A stretch of DNA of 9,620 nt from Planctomycetota bacterium (GCA_020344865.1 CP070830.1:958593-968212), one strand, 5' to 3'; numbered from the stretch's first letter, positions 1 to 6,748 are shown. Notes: generated from the letters alone by a model not told the origin. Program-made: numbers and translations.

Positions 1-108
1 GGGCAGCTGGAGGTTTACGGCAGGGCGGCCGGGGAGATTTTAAAATCTAAGGTGGTCGGCAAGTGGCTGTATTTTCTGACGCCGGGGCGGGAATTCGAAA
101 TTGAGTAG
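1..108 (+). CDS. C-terminal fragment of a RecB/AddA-like PD-(D/E)XK nuclease or helicase-nuclease (partial)
   Basis: The frame is open from the first base and ends at TAG 106-108, giving the last 35 residues of a larger protein. The tail contains QLEVY, then A-rich helix residues, then a KWLYFLTPG strand and an acidic end. This order (QxxxY motif, helix, hydrophobic LYFL strand with a following G) is typical of the C-terminal end of the RecB/AddA-type PD-(D/E)XK nuclease domain, which in AddAB/RecBCD degrades DNA ends during recombinational repair. The catalytic D/E-K residues would lie upstream, outside the window, so activity cannot be judged. The family call rests on a short tail only. A UvrD-like helicase-exonuclease and a stand-alone Cas4/RecB-like nuclease are both possible. 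The next gene has its own promoter after a 127 bp gap, so the two need not be co-transcribed. Confidence 0.55.
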   Translation, partial: GQLEVYGRAAGEILKSKVVGKWLYFLTPGREFEIE

Positions 109-155
109 TTTTCGGCACTTGGTGGGGCGTAATTGTCAAAGGTTTCTATTTGGTC

Positions 156-183
156 TTGTCTGTTGGGTTTGTATCTGTATAAT
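156..183 (+). promoter_or_regulatory. sigma-70-like promoter for the phosphofructokinase gene
   Basis: A perfect -10 hexamer TATAAT lies at 178-183, with TTGTCT (4 of 6 matches to TTGACA) at 156-161 and a 16 bp spacer. Transcription would start near 190, giving a leader of about 46 nt before the ATG at 236. It lies in the 127 bp gap after the upstream gene, so the kinase gene can be expressed independently. Assigned by eye from consensus only. Confidence 0.55.
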
Positions 184-235
184 TCGTTTCTTGTGATTGA
201 CGCTGAAATGAAGATTTTAATGGAGATATTTTAAG

Positions 236-1447
236 ATGGCAGGAGCACCGAAAGCTAACGCAGTAGTGGGTCAATCGGGAGGACCGACGGCCGTGATAAA
301 CGCGTCTCTGGTCGGCGTGATAGAAGAGGCGAGCAAACATCCTGAGATAGAGACCCTTTACGGGGCGGTCCACGCGGTGGCGGGGATTGTTAAGGATGAG
401 TTTATCGATTTGGGGAAGCTGTCGGCTGACGAACTGGAACAGGCAGCGGCTTCAACGTGTGCTGCCCTCGGTTCGAGCAGGGACAAGCCGGATGAGGAGT
501 ATTGCGCGAAGATTTTCGATGTTTTCAAGAAGCGGAACATCGGATACTTTTTCTATATCGGCGGGAACGACTCGGCGAATACGGCCCATATCATAAATAC
601 GATGGCGGCGAAGGCGGACTACGAGCTGCGGGCGTTTCATATTCCCAAGACGATAGACAATGACCTTCTGGTTACGGACCATTGTCCGGGGTTCGGGACG
701 GCGGCGAAGTTCGAGGCTTGCGCATTGATGGGGGATGATTTGGACAATCGCGCTTTGCCGGGGGTGAAAATTGATGTGATTATGGGCAGGCACGCGGGCT
801 TTTTGACCGCGGCGACCGCGCTGGGCAAGCAGAGAGATGATGACGGGCCGCATCTGGTGTACTTTCCTGAGCGGGGCGTTTCGATGGAGAAATTTCTTGG
901 CGATATCGAGGGCGTCTATAAGAAACTCGGCCGGTGCGTGGTTGCGGTCAGCGAGGGGATATGTGACAGCGGCGGTGTTACATGGGCGAAGAAATTAGCG
1001 GAGGGGGTGGAGAGTGATGCGCACGGCAACATACAACTTTCGGGGACAGGTGCTCTGGCGGACTTTCTGGCGGGGCAGGTTAAGGACAAGTTGAAGGTGA
1101 AACGTGTTCGGGCCGATACGTTCGGGTATCTGCAGAGGAGCTTTGCGGGGCTGCAGTCCGATGTGGACGTCCGAGAGGCCCGGTGGTGCGGGCGGCATGC
1201 GGTTCAGTACGCGATGGAGGAGGTGAGCGGCTCGGTGGCGATAAAGCGGGTTGCGGGGGGGAAGGATTACAAGATTGAGATTTTCCGCACGGAGCTTAAG
1301 AACGTGGCTGAGAAGACCAAGCCGCTGCCGGACGAATTTATCAACGCCGACGGCAACGGTATAACCGATGCTTTTGTCGAGTACGCGATGCCGCTGACGG
1401 GCGGACTGCCGAAGACGTGCTATTTAGGCAATTATCCGCGGGCTTAG
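236..1447 (+). CDS. pfp: 6-phosphofructokinase, pyrophosphate-dependent type
   Basis: Phosphorylates fructose 6-phosphate to fructose 1,6-bisphosphate in cytoplasmic glycolysis. The 403-residue length fits the PFK family. The N-terminal GQSGGPTAVIN (12-22) is the phosphoryl-donor loop, GGNDS spans 109-113, and PKTIDND (137-143) carries the catalytic base D141. MGRHAG is at 183-188, the substrate-binding SEG at 239-241 and YLQRS at 298-302. The Lys in PKTIDND, where ATP enzymes usually have Gly (PGTIDND), together with the Asp after GGN, is the known signature of PPi-using enzymes. I infer PPi as donor, which would make the step reversible. Donor preference cannot be proven from sequence, and GGND is not the classical GGDD. 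The ATG at 236 is preceded by GGAG at 222-225. The gene has its own promoter and ends 17 bp from the convergent transglutaminase gene. Confidence 0.9.
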   Translation: MAGAPKANAVVGQSGGPTAVINASLVGVIEEASKHPEIETLYGAVHAVAGIVKDEFIDLGKLSADELEQAAASTCAALGSSRDKPDEEYCAKIFDVFKKRNIGYFFYIGGNDSANTAHIINTMAAKADYELRAFHIPKTIDNDLLVTDHCPGFGTAAKFEACALMGDDLDNRALPGVKIDVIMGRHAGFLTAATALGKQRDDDGPHLVYFPERGVSMEKFLGDIEGVYKKLGRCVVAVSEGICDSGGVTWAKKLAEGVESDAHGNIQLSGTGALADFLAGQVKDKLKVKRVRADTFGYLQRSFAGLQSDVDVREARWCGRHAVQYAMEEVSGSVAIKRVAGGKDYKIEIFRTELKNVAEKTKPLPDEFINADGNGITDAFVEYAMPLTGGLPKTCYLGNYPRA

Positions 1448-1464
1448 AGAGGACTCTGCGCGGT

Positions 1465-2439
1465 CTACTTGAATGTGACGGAGTCTTTTATTCTGGGGGA
1501 GTCGCCCCAGTAGCGGCAGGAGGAGTAGTAGCCGCCGCCGAGGACGGGGTTGTGGCGAATGTGAGTGAGGTAGATGTAGACGGATTTAAGATAGTGGAAC
1601 TGGCGTGCTGATTTGAATTTTACGTCGGCCCAAGTCGGGTCGAAGGGGACCCACCCGTACTGTCGCATGTAGACCTCGGCCCAGGCGTGTCTCGGCGTAA
1701 GGGTAGCTTCGGTCGTATATCCTATAGATACTCTGGCGGGGATGTTCTTTGCTCTGCATATAGCGACGAAGAGGTCCGCATATTCGGAGCAGTCACCTCT
1801 TTTCTTTTCGGCGGCCTCAAGGGCACCAAGGTCGGCCTTGTTGAGGCTGTAGTCCATATTCCTTACTACATAGTCGTGGATGTTTTTTATTAGGGCCGCT
1901 TTGTTGTTGCCTTTTATGTCCCTGGCGATTTGCTGAATCTTCGGGTCGTCTTTTTCAATGTACTTTTCGTGCTTTAGGAAGTTATGTGAATTAGGGTCGG
2001 GTGGTGGATTTTTACTGTGTTTTTTCCGGGCTATGGACAGGTCGTATCTGAAGAGGCTGGCCTTTACGTTTATTTGGACTTTGAACTGTTTTTCGGGGTT
2101 GGTGAAGAGAAACTCGGCATAGTCATTTTCGTTTTCGGTGAAGAGCCTCGTCGGTTCCGGTGAACAGTTGACCTCGTATATTCGCTGTCTATCGGGCAAT
2201 GTTTTCGGTAGGGCGACAATGAACTGTATTTTGGAGGTCTTGCCGGGTACAGTGAAGTCGTAGGATATGTTCATCTCGACTTTGCTGGTTTTGCTGTATA
2301 CGGGCTTCCGGCGTTCTTTTTTTCGGGCGTCTGTTCTTCGAGTCTGGGCCCGGACGCCTGTGTCTGTAAGGGACAGCAGAGCGATCAGTACTGTTATCCA
2401 AAGAGCGATTTTGCAGCTGGCGGTGAGTTTACAAATCAT
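1465..2439 (-). CDS. secreted transglutaminase-like protein (second of a tandem pair)
   Basis: A 324-residue protein of the transglutaminase-like (papain-fold) superfamily. A hydrophobic segment (11-24) followed by VRAQ suggests a Sec signal peptide cleaved near residue 31 and an exported product; there is no clear lipobox. Residues about 50-130 form a predicted beta-rich N-terminal domain. The catalytic core holds GDCSEY (nucleophile C217), HAWAEVY (H251) and GWVPFDPTW (D267), a complete Cys-His-Asp triad. Bacterial members may be proteases, peptide crosslinkers or amidases, so the substrate is unknown. The ATG overlaps the TGA of the upstream paralogue (ATGA, 2436-2439) with no Shine-Dalgarno, so translation probably depends on re-initiation. 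From GDC to DVK in the core, 42 of 60 residues match the paralogue by hand count, so the two arose by tandem duplication. It converges on the phosphofructokinase gene with no recognisable terminator. Confidence 0.85.
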   Translation of the reverse strand: MICKLTASCKIALWITVLIALLSLTDTGVRAQTRRTDARKKERRKPVYSKTSKVEMNISYDFTVPGKTSKIQFIVALPKTLPDRQRIYEVNCSPEPTRLFTENENDYAEFLFTNPEKQFKVQINVKASLFRYDLSIARKKHSKNPPPDPNSHNFLKHEKYIEKDDPKIQQIARDIKGNNKAALIKNIHDYVVRNMDYSLNKADLGALEAAEKKRGDCSEYADLFVAICRAKNIPARVSIGYTTEATLTPRHAWAEVYMRQYGWVPFDPTWADVKFKSARQFHYLKSVYIYLTHIRHNPVLGGGYYSSCRYWGDSPRIKDSVTFK

Positions 2440-3398
2440 TTGAATACGATTGAATCCCGGAGTGTTATGTCACCGACCCAAAGGCCCTGCACGACGATGG
2501 CCTCATCAAGCATCGGGTCGTTGCGGGTGCCGGTCAGGTAGATGTAGATTGGTTTTAATTTTTGGAATCTTTTGTTTTTAGTCGATTTTTGTTTGACATC
2601 ACCATAGGTTAAGTCAAAGGGGACCCAACCGAGCTCTGTCAGGTAGACTTCCGCCCAAGCGTGCTCGGGCGCATCGTCGAACTCTGTTACGTAACCTTTG
2701 ATGACTCTGGCGGGGATGTTTTTGGCCCTGCAAAGCGCAACGAAGAGGTCGGAATACTCGACGCAGTCGCCTTGTTTTGCGGCAAGGGCCTTTACCGCGC
2801 CCAATTCATCGGTGCGCGGTACGTAGCGGAGGCGGTTGGTTACAAAGTCGTATATTTTTTTGACGATTTCTACTTCGTTTTGGCCTCGGATGGTTTTGGC
2901 AATTTCGTGTATGTCAGCGTGGTCTTTTTGTATGTAGTGCTCGTGCTGTAAAAAAAAGCCGGAGTTGGGGTCTTTGGGCGGGGGTTGCTCTTTATACAGT
3001 TTTTTCGCAGTGAACAGGTCATATCTGTAGAGCTCAGCCTTTACGTTTATCTTCAAGGTGAACTGTGTCGGGGGTCTGGTAAAAACGAACTCTGCATAGG
3101 TGCTTCCGTTTTTAGTGAAGACCCGCCTGGGCTTGGTGGAGTAAGTTATATCGAGGATTTTTTGCCTACCGGCGATTGTCTGCGGGATGAGCGTTACGAA
3201 ATTCATCTTTGACGGCACCGCCTGCACCGAGAAATCGTAGCGGAGCTCGAACTCAACTTTATACTTATTCGCAGCCCTAATTCTTTGCTGGTCAGATATA
3301 TTGCGGGTTCTTCGGCTCGCAGCGGTACGGGCGCTGAGGGCGGTCAGCAGTATCAAGCCGCTCAATGATAAGATTAAAAGCAGATTTCGAGGTTTCAT
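2436..3398 (-). CDS. secreted transglutaminase-like protein (first of a tandem pair)
   Basis: A 320-residue paralogue of the following gene with the same architecture. A signal-peptide-like stretch (5-22, rich in Leu, then SARTAAS) is followed by a basic linker. A beta-rich N-terminal domain spans about 47-128. The transglutaminase-like core carries GDCVEY (C212), HAWAEVY (H246) and GWVPFDLTY (D262), so the triad is intact. Both paralogues share a KNIPARV segment after the catalytic helix and end in a DS[IV]-x-FK-type tail. The product is probably outside the cytoplasmic membrane; its reaction and substrate are unknown. The ATG lies 27 nt downstream of the ftsY stop with only a weak purine stretch (GGGAAAG) ahead of it, so it is likely expressed from the ftsY transcript. 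The transglutaminase-like fold is secure from the motifs; crosslinking activity is not. Confidence 0.85.
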   Translation of the reverse strand: MKPRNLLLILSLSGLILLTALSARTAASRRTRNISDQQRIRAANKYKVEFELRYDFSVQAVPSKMNFVTLIPQTIAGRQKILDITYSTKPRRVFTKNGSTYAEFVFTRPPTQFTLKINVKAELYRYDLFTAKKLYKEQPPPKDPNSGFFLQHEHYIQKDHADIHEIAKTIRGQNEVEIVKKIYDFVTNRLRYVPRTDELGAVKALAAKQGDCVEYSDLFVALCRAKNIPARVIKGYVTEFDDAPEHAWAEVYLTELGWVPFDLTYGDVKQKSTKNKRFQKLKPIYIYLTGTRNDPMLDEAIVVQGLWVGDITLRDSIVFK

Positions 3399-3425
3399 CA
3401 GGCTTTCCCAAGGTATATACGTATG

Positions 3426-4349
3426 TCAGGTAAATAATGCCTCGACAAAATTTTCCGGGTCGAACTCGGCGATATCCTGTGGTTTTTCTCCGAGGCCGAC
3501 GAATTTGACTGGGATGTCGAGCTGGTCCTTGATGGCGATGACGATTCCTCCCCGGGCGGTACCGTCGAGCTTTGCGAGGAATATTCCGGTGACGTCGATA
3601 GCTTCGGTGAACATTTTTGCCTGAGCGATTGCGTTTTGGCCGGTGGTGGCATCGAGTACCAGCAGTACCTCATTCGGCGCGCCGGGTACTTTTCGTGCTA
3701 CGACGTCGCGAATTTTTGTGAGCTGGTTCATCAAGTTCTTCTGGGTGTGCAATCTGCCGGCAGTGTCGAGGATGAGAAAATCGGCGTTTCTGGAGACGGC
3801 GGCCTCGCAGGCGTCGAAGGCCACGGCAGCCGGGTCGGAACCACTTTTTTGCTTTACGATTTGGGCGCCGATTCGGTCGGCCCAGATGCTTAGCTGCTCA
3901 ACGGCTGCGGCACGGAATGTGTCGCAGGCGGCTATAACAACATTTTTGCCGTCCCGGCCCAGCACGAAGGCCAGCTTGGCGATACTGGTGGTCTTGCCGG
4001 AGCCGTTGACGCCGGCAACGAGGATGACGGTAGGGGGGCTCTGGGCGAGGTGCAATTGTCTGTCGCGGTGAGGCCAGTAGCTTTTTATGTGGTCTTTGAG
4101 AAAAGGGATAATATCGTCGGTGGCGGCGATTTGCCTGTCTCTGTAGGCCTGGCGGAGGTCTGATATCAGTTTATCGGTCGTTTCCACGCCGATGTCATCG
4201 CTTATCAGGGTTTCTTCCAACTTGTCAAGGAGGGCCTCGTCGATGTTTCTGCCGAGAGTGAGCACCGCCGACAGCGAGGAGCTGATTTTGTCGCGTGTCT
4301 TACCAAGGCGGTCTTTGAAAAATTCAGCGGTTTTAGTAAATATTCCCAT
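3426..4349 (-). CDS. ftsY: signal recognition particle receptor FtsY
   Basis: GTPase that docks SRP-bound ribosomes at the cytoplasmic membrane for co-translational insertion of membrane proteins. From the ATG at 4349 the protein has 307 residues. It begins MGIFTKTAEFF, a typical FtsY amphipathic membrane-targeting start, and goes straight into the four-helix N domain. The long acidic A domain of E. coli FtsY is absent, as in many bacteria. The G domain shows GVNGSGKTT (113-121, P-loop), DTFRAAAVEQL (143-153), DTAGR (195-199), AKLDGTARGG (259-268) and GLGEKPQDI (285-293). The common T of TKLD is replaced by A, while the specificity residues K and D are kept. The frame is open 17 codons further upstream, but GAGGAA at 4356-4361, 6 nt from this ATG, decides the start. 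It is divergent from dnaA and heads a likely operon with the two transglutaminase genes. Confidence 0.95.
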   Translation of the reverse strand: MGIFTKTAEFFKDRLGKTRDKISSSLSAVLTLGRNIDEALLDKLEETLISDDIGVETTDKLISDLRQAYRDRQIAATDDIIPFLKDHIKSYWPHRDRQLHLAQSPPTVILVAGVNGSGKTTSIAKLAFVLGRDGKNVVIAACDTFRAAAVEQLSIWADRIGAQIVKQKSGSDPAAVAFDACEAAVSRNADFLILDTAGRLHTQKNLMNQLTKIRDVVARKVPGAPNEVLLVLDATTGQNAIAQAKMFTEAIDVTGIFLAKLDGTARGGIVIAIKDQLDIPVKFVGLGEKPQDIAEFDPENFVEALFT

Positions 4350-4355
4350 AACAGG

Positions 4356-4361
4356 TTCCTC
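4356..4361 (-). promoter_or_regulatory. ribosome binding site that fixes the ftsY start
   Basis: On the minus strand this reads GAGGAA, 6 nt before the ATG at 4349. It supports that start over the in-frame ATG at 4400, which has no comparable site and would add 17 residues not expected in the family. Confidence 0.7.
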
Positions 4362-4392
4362 AAGGGCAAAGGAAACTTCTTGTAAAGTCAAG

Positions 4393-4413
4393 TTTCGCAA
4401 AATCTTGCGGAAA
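4393..4413. repeat. imperfect inverted repeat in the ftsY leader
   Basis: TTTCGCAA and TTGCGGAAA flank a 4-base loop (AATC), forming an 8 bp stem with a single bulged G. It lies 44-64 bases upstream of the ftsY ATG, inside or just upstream of the likely leader. It could be a protein-binding dyad or a small RNA hairpin. There is no U-run on either strand, so it is not an intrinsic terminator. Confidence 0.4.
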
Positions 4414-4507
4414 TTTCAAGTGTCGATATTCGATTGTTTTTTTGGCCCTTCGCTCCCCTGTGAGAAAATTTATTTTCTTGTTTTTTTCCAGAGATGATTA
4501 TTTTTCT

Positions 4508-4536
4508 TTGACAAGGGAGGCGAGCGGTGTTAGATT
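4508..4536 (+). promoter_or_regulatory. sigma-70-like promoter for dnaA
   Basis: A perfect -35 TTGACA (4508-4513) is followed by a 17 bp spacer and the -10 TAGATT (4531-4536; 4 of 6 matches). Transcription should start near 4543, leaving a leader of about 130 nt before the TTG start. An AT-rich tract just upstream could act as an UP-like element. Assigned by consensus only. Confidence 0.6.
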
Positions 4537-4548
4537 CAAATAACCGCT
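4523..4548. promoter_or_regulatory. dyad around the dnaA -10 element, possible operator
   Basis: AGCGGT (4523-4528) and ACCGCT (4543-4548) are exact inverted copies separated by 14 bases. The arms sit 20 bp apart centre to centre, about two helical turns, and bracket the -10 hexamer and the predicted transcription start. That is a favourable position for a dimeric repressor. Six-base arms at a free spacing can arise by chance in a region this size, so the role is inferred. Confidence 0.3.
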
Positions 4549-4577
4549 TCTGCCAGGGACGGCTTTTGTTCGGTGGT

Positions 4578-4608
4578 AGAAGTTGTTTCTTCTCAGGAAG
4601 AAATCTTC
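4578..4608 (+). repeat. nested inverted repeats in the dnaA leader
   Basis: The strongest element is TTTCTTC-TCAG-GAAGAAA (4586-4603), with perfect 7 bp arms and a 4-base loop. AGAAG just upstream (4578-4582) can pair with the first arm, and CTTC just downstream (4605-4608) with the second. The leader RNA could therefore fold in mutually exclusive ways. The stems are short and AU-rich, there is no U-run, and no known riboswitch is recognised. Confidence 0.35.
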
Positions 4609-4660
4609 GACACTGACTTTTGGGCGGGTAGTGGCTGTTTGCATAGATTAGTGACTCGGA

Positions 4661-4668
4661 AAGGAGAG
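4661..4668 (+). promoter_or_regulatory. ribosome binding site that fixes the dnaA TTG start
   Basis: AAGGAGAG is a near-ideal Shine-Dalgarno sequence; its AAGGAG core lies 6 nt before the TTG at 4673. There is no in-frame ATG or GTG at a usable distance, so the TTG start is well supported. Confidence 0.75.
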
Positions 4669-4672
4669 AGGT

Positions 4673-5986
4673 TTGGCAGCCGGGGAATTAGAAGCAGTTT
4701 TCACCGACATCCTTGAACGTGCAAAGGCGCTCGACCCGGCCAATGCCCGTCAGTGGTTCGATAAGTTGACGGTTCGGCACCTTCGAGGGGGCTCACTGGA
4801 GGTTGGTTGCCCGGACGATGCGACGTATCAGTTTTTACGTGATAATTGCAGGGGCAGTTTCACCCGAGCAGCCCAGCAGATAACGGGTCATCTCGTGGCC
4901 GTGGACTTCAAAGTTGGCGCCGATGAGAGAAGGGTTCGTCGGTCGACTGGCCCGGAGGCTGAGCTAAAGCTTCACCCTGATTATACGTTTGAGAATTTTG
5001 TAGTTGGTCCGAGTAACCGGCTTGCTCAGGCGAGCTGCATTGCGGTGAGTCAGTCGCCGGGCAATACATACAATCCGCTTTTTCTTTACGGTAATTCAGG
5101 TCTTGGGAAGACACACCTACTACACGCGGTCTGCTATGAAGCCAAGCAGAGACTCGACGGGGCGTTTATTCAGTTTTCAGGGTGTGAGGATTTTGTGAAC
5201 AGATTTATCAGGGGGATACAGGAGGGAAAACTGGCGGGCTTTCAAAGTCAGTTCCGTAAGGTTGATATGTTAGTGATTGACGATGTTCAGTTCCTGCGCG
5301 AGCGTGAGCAGAGTCAGGAGGAATTTTTCCATACATTTAACGCTCTTTACAACAACGGCAAACAAATCATCCTCAGCGCGGACAGCCCGCCGGGTCAGAT
5401 TCCTTCGCTTGAAGAACGGCTAATCAGCAGATTCAACTGGGGGCTTGTTGCGAGGATAGACCCACCGAGTTACGAGACGCGGATTGCGATTGTGCAGAAA
5501 AAAGCGGACCTTCGCGGGCTGGCTATTTCTGATGAGATAGCTGAATACGTTGCGCGGAAGGTGCACGCAAATATCAGGGAGCTGGAAGGGGCTTTGACGG
5601 CGATTTATGCGGTGGCAATGACCACGGGCAGGCAGATAACGCTGGAACTGGCTCAGAGGGCGCTGGAGGGGCAGATTGAATCGGCGGTCAGGCACATAAA
5701 TATTACTGATATCATTGAGGTGGTGACGAAGCATTTTGACGTTCGTCTTGCGGATTTGCAGAGCAAGAAGCGGAGTCAAAGCATTACAGAGCCGCGTCAG
5801 ATTTGTATGTATCTGGCGAGGAATCTCACGAAACACAGTCTGGAGGAGATTGGGGGCCATTTAGGCGGGCGAGACCATACAACGGTTATGCACGCGTGCA
5901 ACAAGATTGGCCAAGCTAAAAGTTCCGACCCGAAGATGCATGCTTTGTTGGCCGAGTTGACAAAACAAGTCACGCAGACGCCATAG
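4673..5986 (+). CDS. dnaA: chromosomal replication initiator protein DnaA
   Basis: AAA+ ATPase that binds DnaA boxes at oriC, melts the origin and helps load the replicative helicase. It has 437 residues, near the family norm, with only a short linker (about 82-100) between domains I and III. Domain I occupies about 1-80. The AAA+ core opens at YTFENFVVG (104-112). It holds Walker A GNSGLGKT (140-147), Walker B MLVIDD (199-204), sensor I LSADSPP (234-240), the arginine-finger region EERLISRF (247-254) and the sensor-II RELEGAL segment (302-308). Domain IV carries the DNA-binding signature IGGHLGGRDHTTVMHA (393-408). The protein appears intact. The TTG start is set by AAGGAG. Instead of dnaN, the downstream neighbour is a convergent PEP-CTERM gene, so the classical dnaA-dnaN order is broken here. 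Confidence 0.97.
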   Translation: MAAGELEAVFTDILERAKALDPANARQWFDKLTVRHLRGGSLEVGCPDDATYQFLRDNCRGSFTRAAQQITGHLVAVDFKVGADERRVRRSTGPEAELKLHPDYTFENFVVGPSNRLAQASCIAVSQSPGNTYNPLFLYGNSGLGKTHLLHAVCYEAKQRLDGAFIQFSGCEDFVNRFIRGIQEGKLAGFQSQFRKVDMLVIDDVQFLREREQSQEEFFHTFNALYNNGKQIILSADSPPGQIPSLEERLISRFNWGLVARIDPPSYETRIAIVQKKADLRGLAISDEIAEYVARKVHANIRELEGALTAIYAVAMTTGRQITLELAQRALEGQIESAVRHINITDIIEVVTKHFDVRLADLQSKKRSQSITEPRQICMYLARNLTKHSLEEIGGHLGGRDHTTVMHACNKIGQAKSSDPKMHALLAELTKQVTQTP

Positions 5987-6055
5987 GCTTGAACGCGGTT
6001 AAATCAAGGGCAGCTATATAATTTCATTTGACAGCAAGCCGGGGAAATAATCTGG

Positions 6056-6086
6056 AAATAAAAAAGGCTATGAGAGATACACAGCC
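6056..6086 (-). terminator. intrinsic terminator of the PEP-CTERM gene
   Basis: On the minus strand GGCTGTG-TATCTCT-CATAGCC forms a 7 bp stem (one G-U pair) with a 7-base loop, followed directly by TTTTTTATTT. It starts about 30 bases after the stop codon of the PEP-CTERM gene. The plus-strand orientation lacks a U-run, so it is not a good terminator for dnaA. Confidence 0.75.
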
Positions 6087-6116
6087 ATTTAATCCTGAAA
6101 AGTTAAAACGTGATTT

Positions 6117-6743
6117 CTATCTGCGCCTACGACGAAGCACGAACAGTGTACCGAGGCCAAGCAGGGCAACTGTGGCGGGCTCGGGTGTGACAGCTGATTC
6201 GGTGTAACCCTCCGGCAAGTCAATGATATACACGCCGATTCTCAAGACAGCGCTATTTAGTTCATCGATAACATCGTCGAGCGTGCCACCGTTGATCAAG
6301 TTAAAGCGGATAGTTACCCACTCGTTCGCTATGTCGCCATCGTTTACACCTTTCCAAGGGGGAGGATTCGGTGTGCCGATGCTGTACTCTCTGTCCGCTT
6401 CAAAGGGCGGAACAAGAATATCCCATCCCGGCAAAGGTTGGGGCGCCGGGACCTTTTTGAAGAACGTGTAATCATCACTGTTGATTACCTCGTCAACGCC
6501 GAGTAATGAGCCATCATCATAAAAGATACGGGCGACGGAGCTTTGAAGGGAACTGCCGTTGTAGAAGGTAAAGTTGACAACGCCAGTACCATCCCAGACA
6601 TCAACGTACAAATCCCAGCCGGGATCGTTTGCGTAGGGACTATTTTCCGTGAAGATTTCAAGCGGAATGCGTACACCCTGGCAGACAGCAGCAGGAAATA
6701 ACAAAATTACCGCTACGACCAGATTTAACCCTCGTTTTCTCAC
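6117..6743 (-). CDS. small PEP-CTERM sorting-domain protein
   Basis: A secreted 208-residue protein. The N-terminus (MRKRG, then hydrophobic residues 7-20, then a likely cleavage near 20-23) is a Sec signal peptide. The C-terminus has the full PEP-CTERM sorting signal: TPEP (186-189), a hydrophobic helix (about 190-203) and a terminal RRRRR. In known systems this tail is recognised by an exosortase that processes and delivers the protein to the envelope or exopolysaccharide. The middle is rich in Asp, Gly, Pro and aromatic residues and looks beta-sandwich-like; I recognise no enzymatic motif. The start is GTG at 6741-6743, set by GAGGAG at 6749-6754. No exosortase or EPS gene is in the window, so the machinery must be elsewhere. 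It is a single-gene unit with its own terminator, convergent with dnaA. Confidence 0.8.
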   Translation of the reverse strand: MRKRGLNLVVAVILLFPAAVCQGVRIPLEIFTENSPYANDPGWDLYVDVWDGTGVVNFTFYNGSSLQSSVARIFYDDGSLLGVDEVINSDDYTFFKKVPAPQPLPGWDILVPPFEADREYSIGTPNPPPWKGVNDGDIANEWVTIRFNLINGGTLDDVIDELNSAVLRIGVYIIDLPEGYTESAVTPEPATVALLGLGTLFVLRRRRR

Positions 6744-6748
6744 CTCAA

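Larger units (their letters stand above)
4350..4672. other. divergent ftsY-dnaA control region (323 bp, no gene)
   Basis: This gap holds the control elements of two divergent genes and no credible small gene. From the ftsY side there is its Shine-Dalgarno site, then the 4393-4413 inverted repeat, then an AT-rich tract (about 4431-4510) with runs of T and A. The dnaA promoter (4508-4536), a 6 bp dyad around its -10, and a leader of roughly 130 nt with nested small inverted repeats follow. I could not pick a convincing minus-strand promoter for ftsY. Only one degenerate DnaA-box-like 9-mer (4459-4467) is visible. Confidence 0.6.

Noticed and set aside
452..853. A 133-codon minus-strand open frame inside the phosphofructokinase gene
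   Set aside because: Antisense shadow of conserved kinase motifs with arginine-rich composition and no ribosome site.
3643..4071. A 142-codon plus-strand open frame inside ftsY
   Set aside because: It is entirely antisense to conserved FtsY GTPase motifs, is Ser/Ala-rich low complexity, and has no start signals.
4350..4672. A replication origin (oriC) in the dnaA upstream gap
   Set aside because: The gap is AT-rich and next to dnaA, but only one degenerate DnaA-box-like 9-mer (TGTGAGAAA, 4459-4467) is visible. A box cluster would be needed; GC-skew analysis of the whole chromosome would decide.
5988..6012. CTTGA/TCAAG inverted repeat just after dnaA as a dnaA terminator
   Set aside because: Only 5 bp of stem with an 11-base loop and no U-run; too weak to call.
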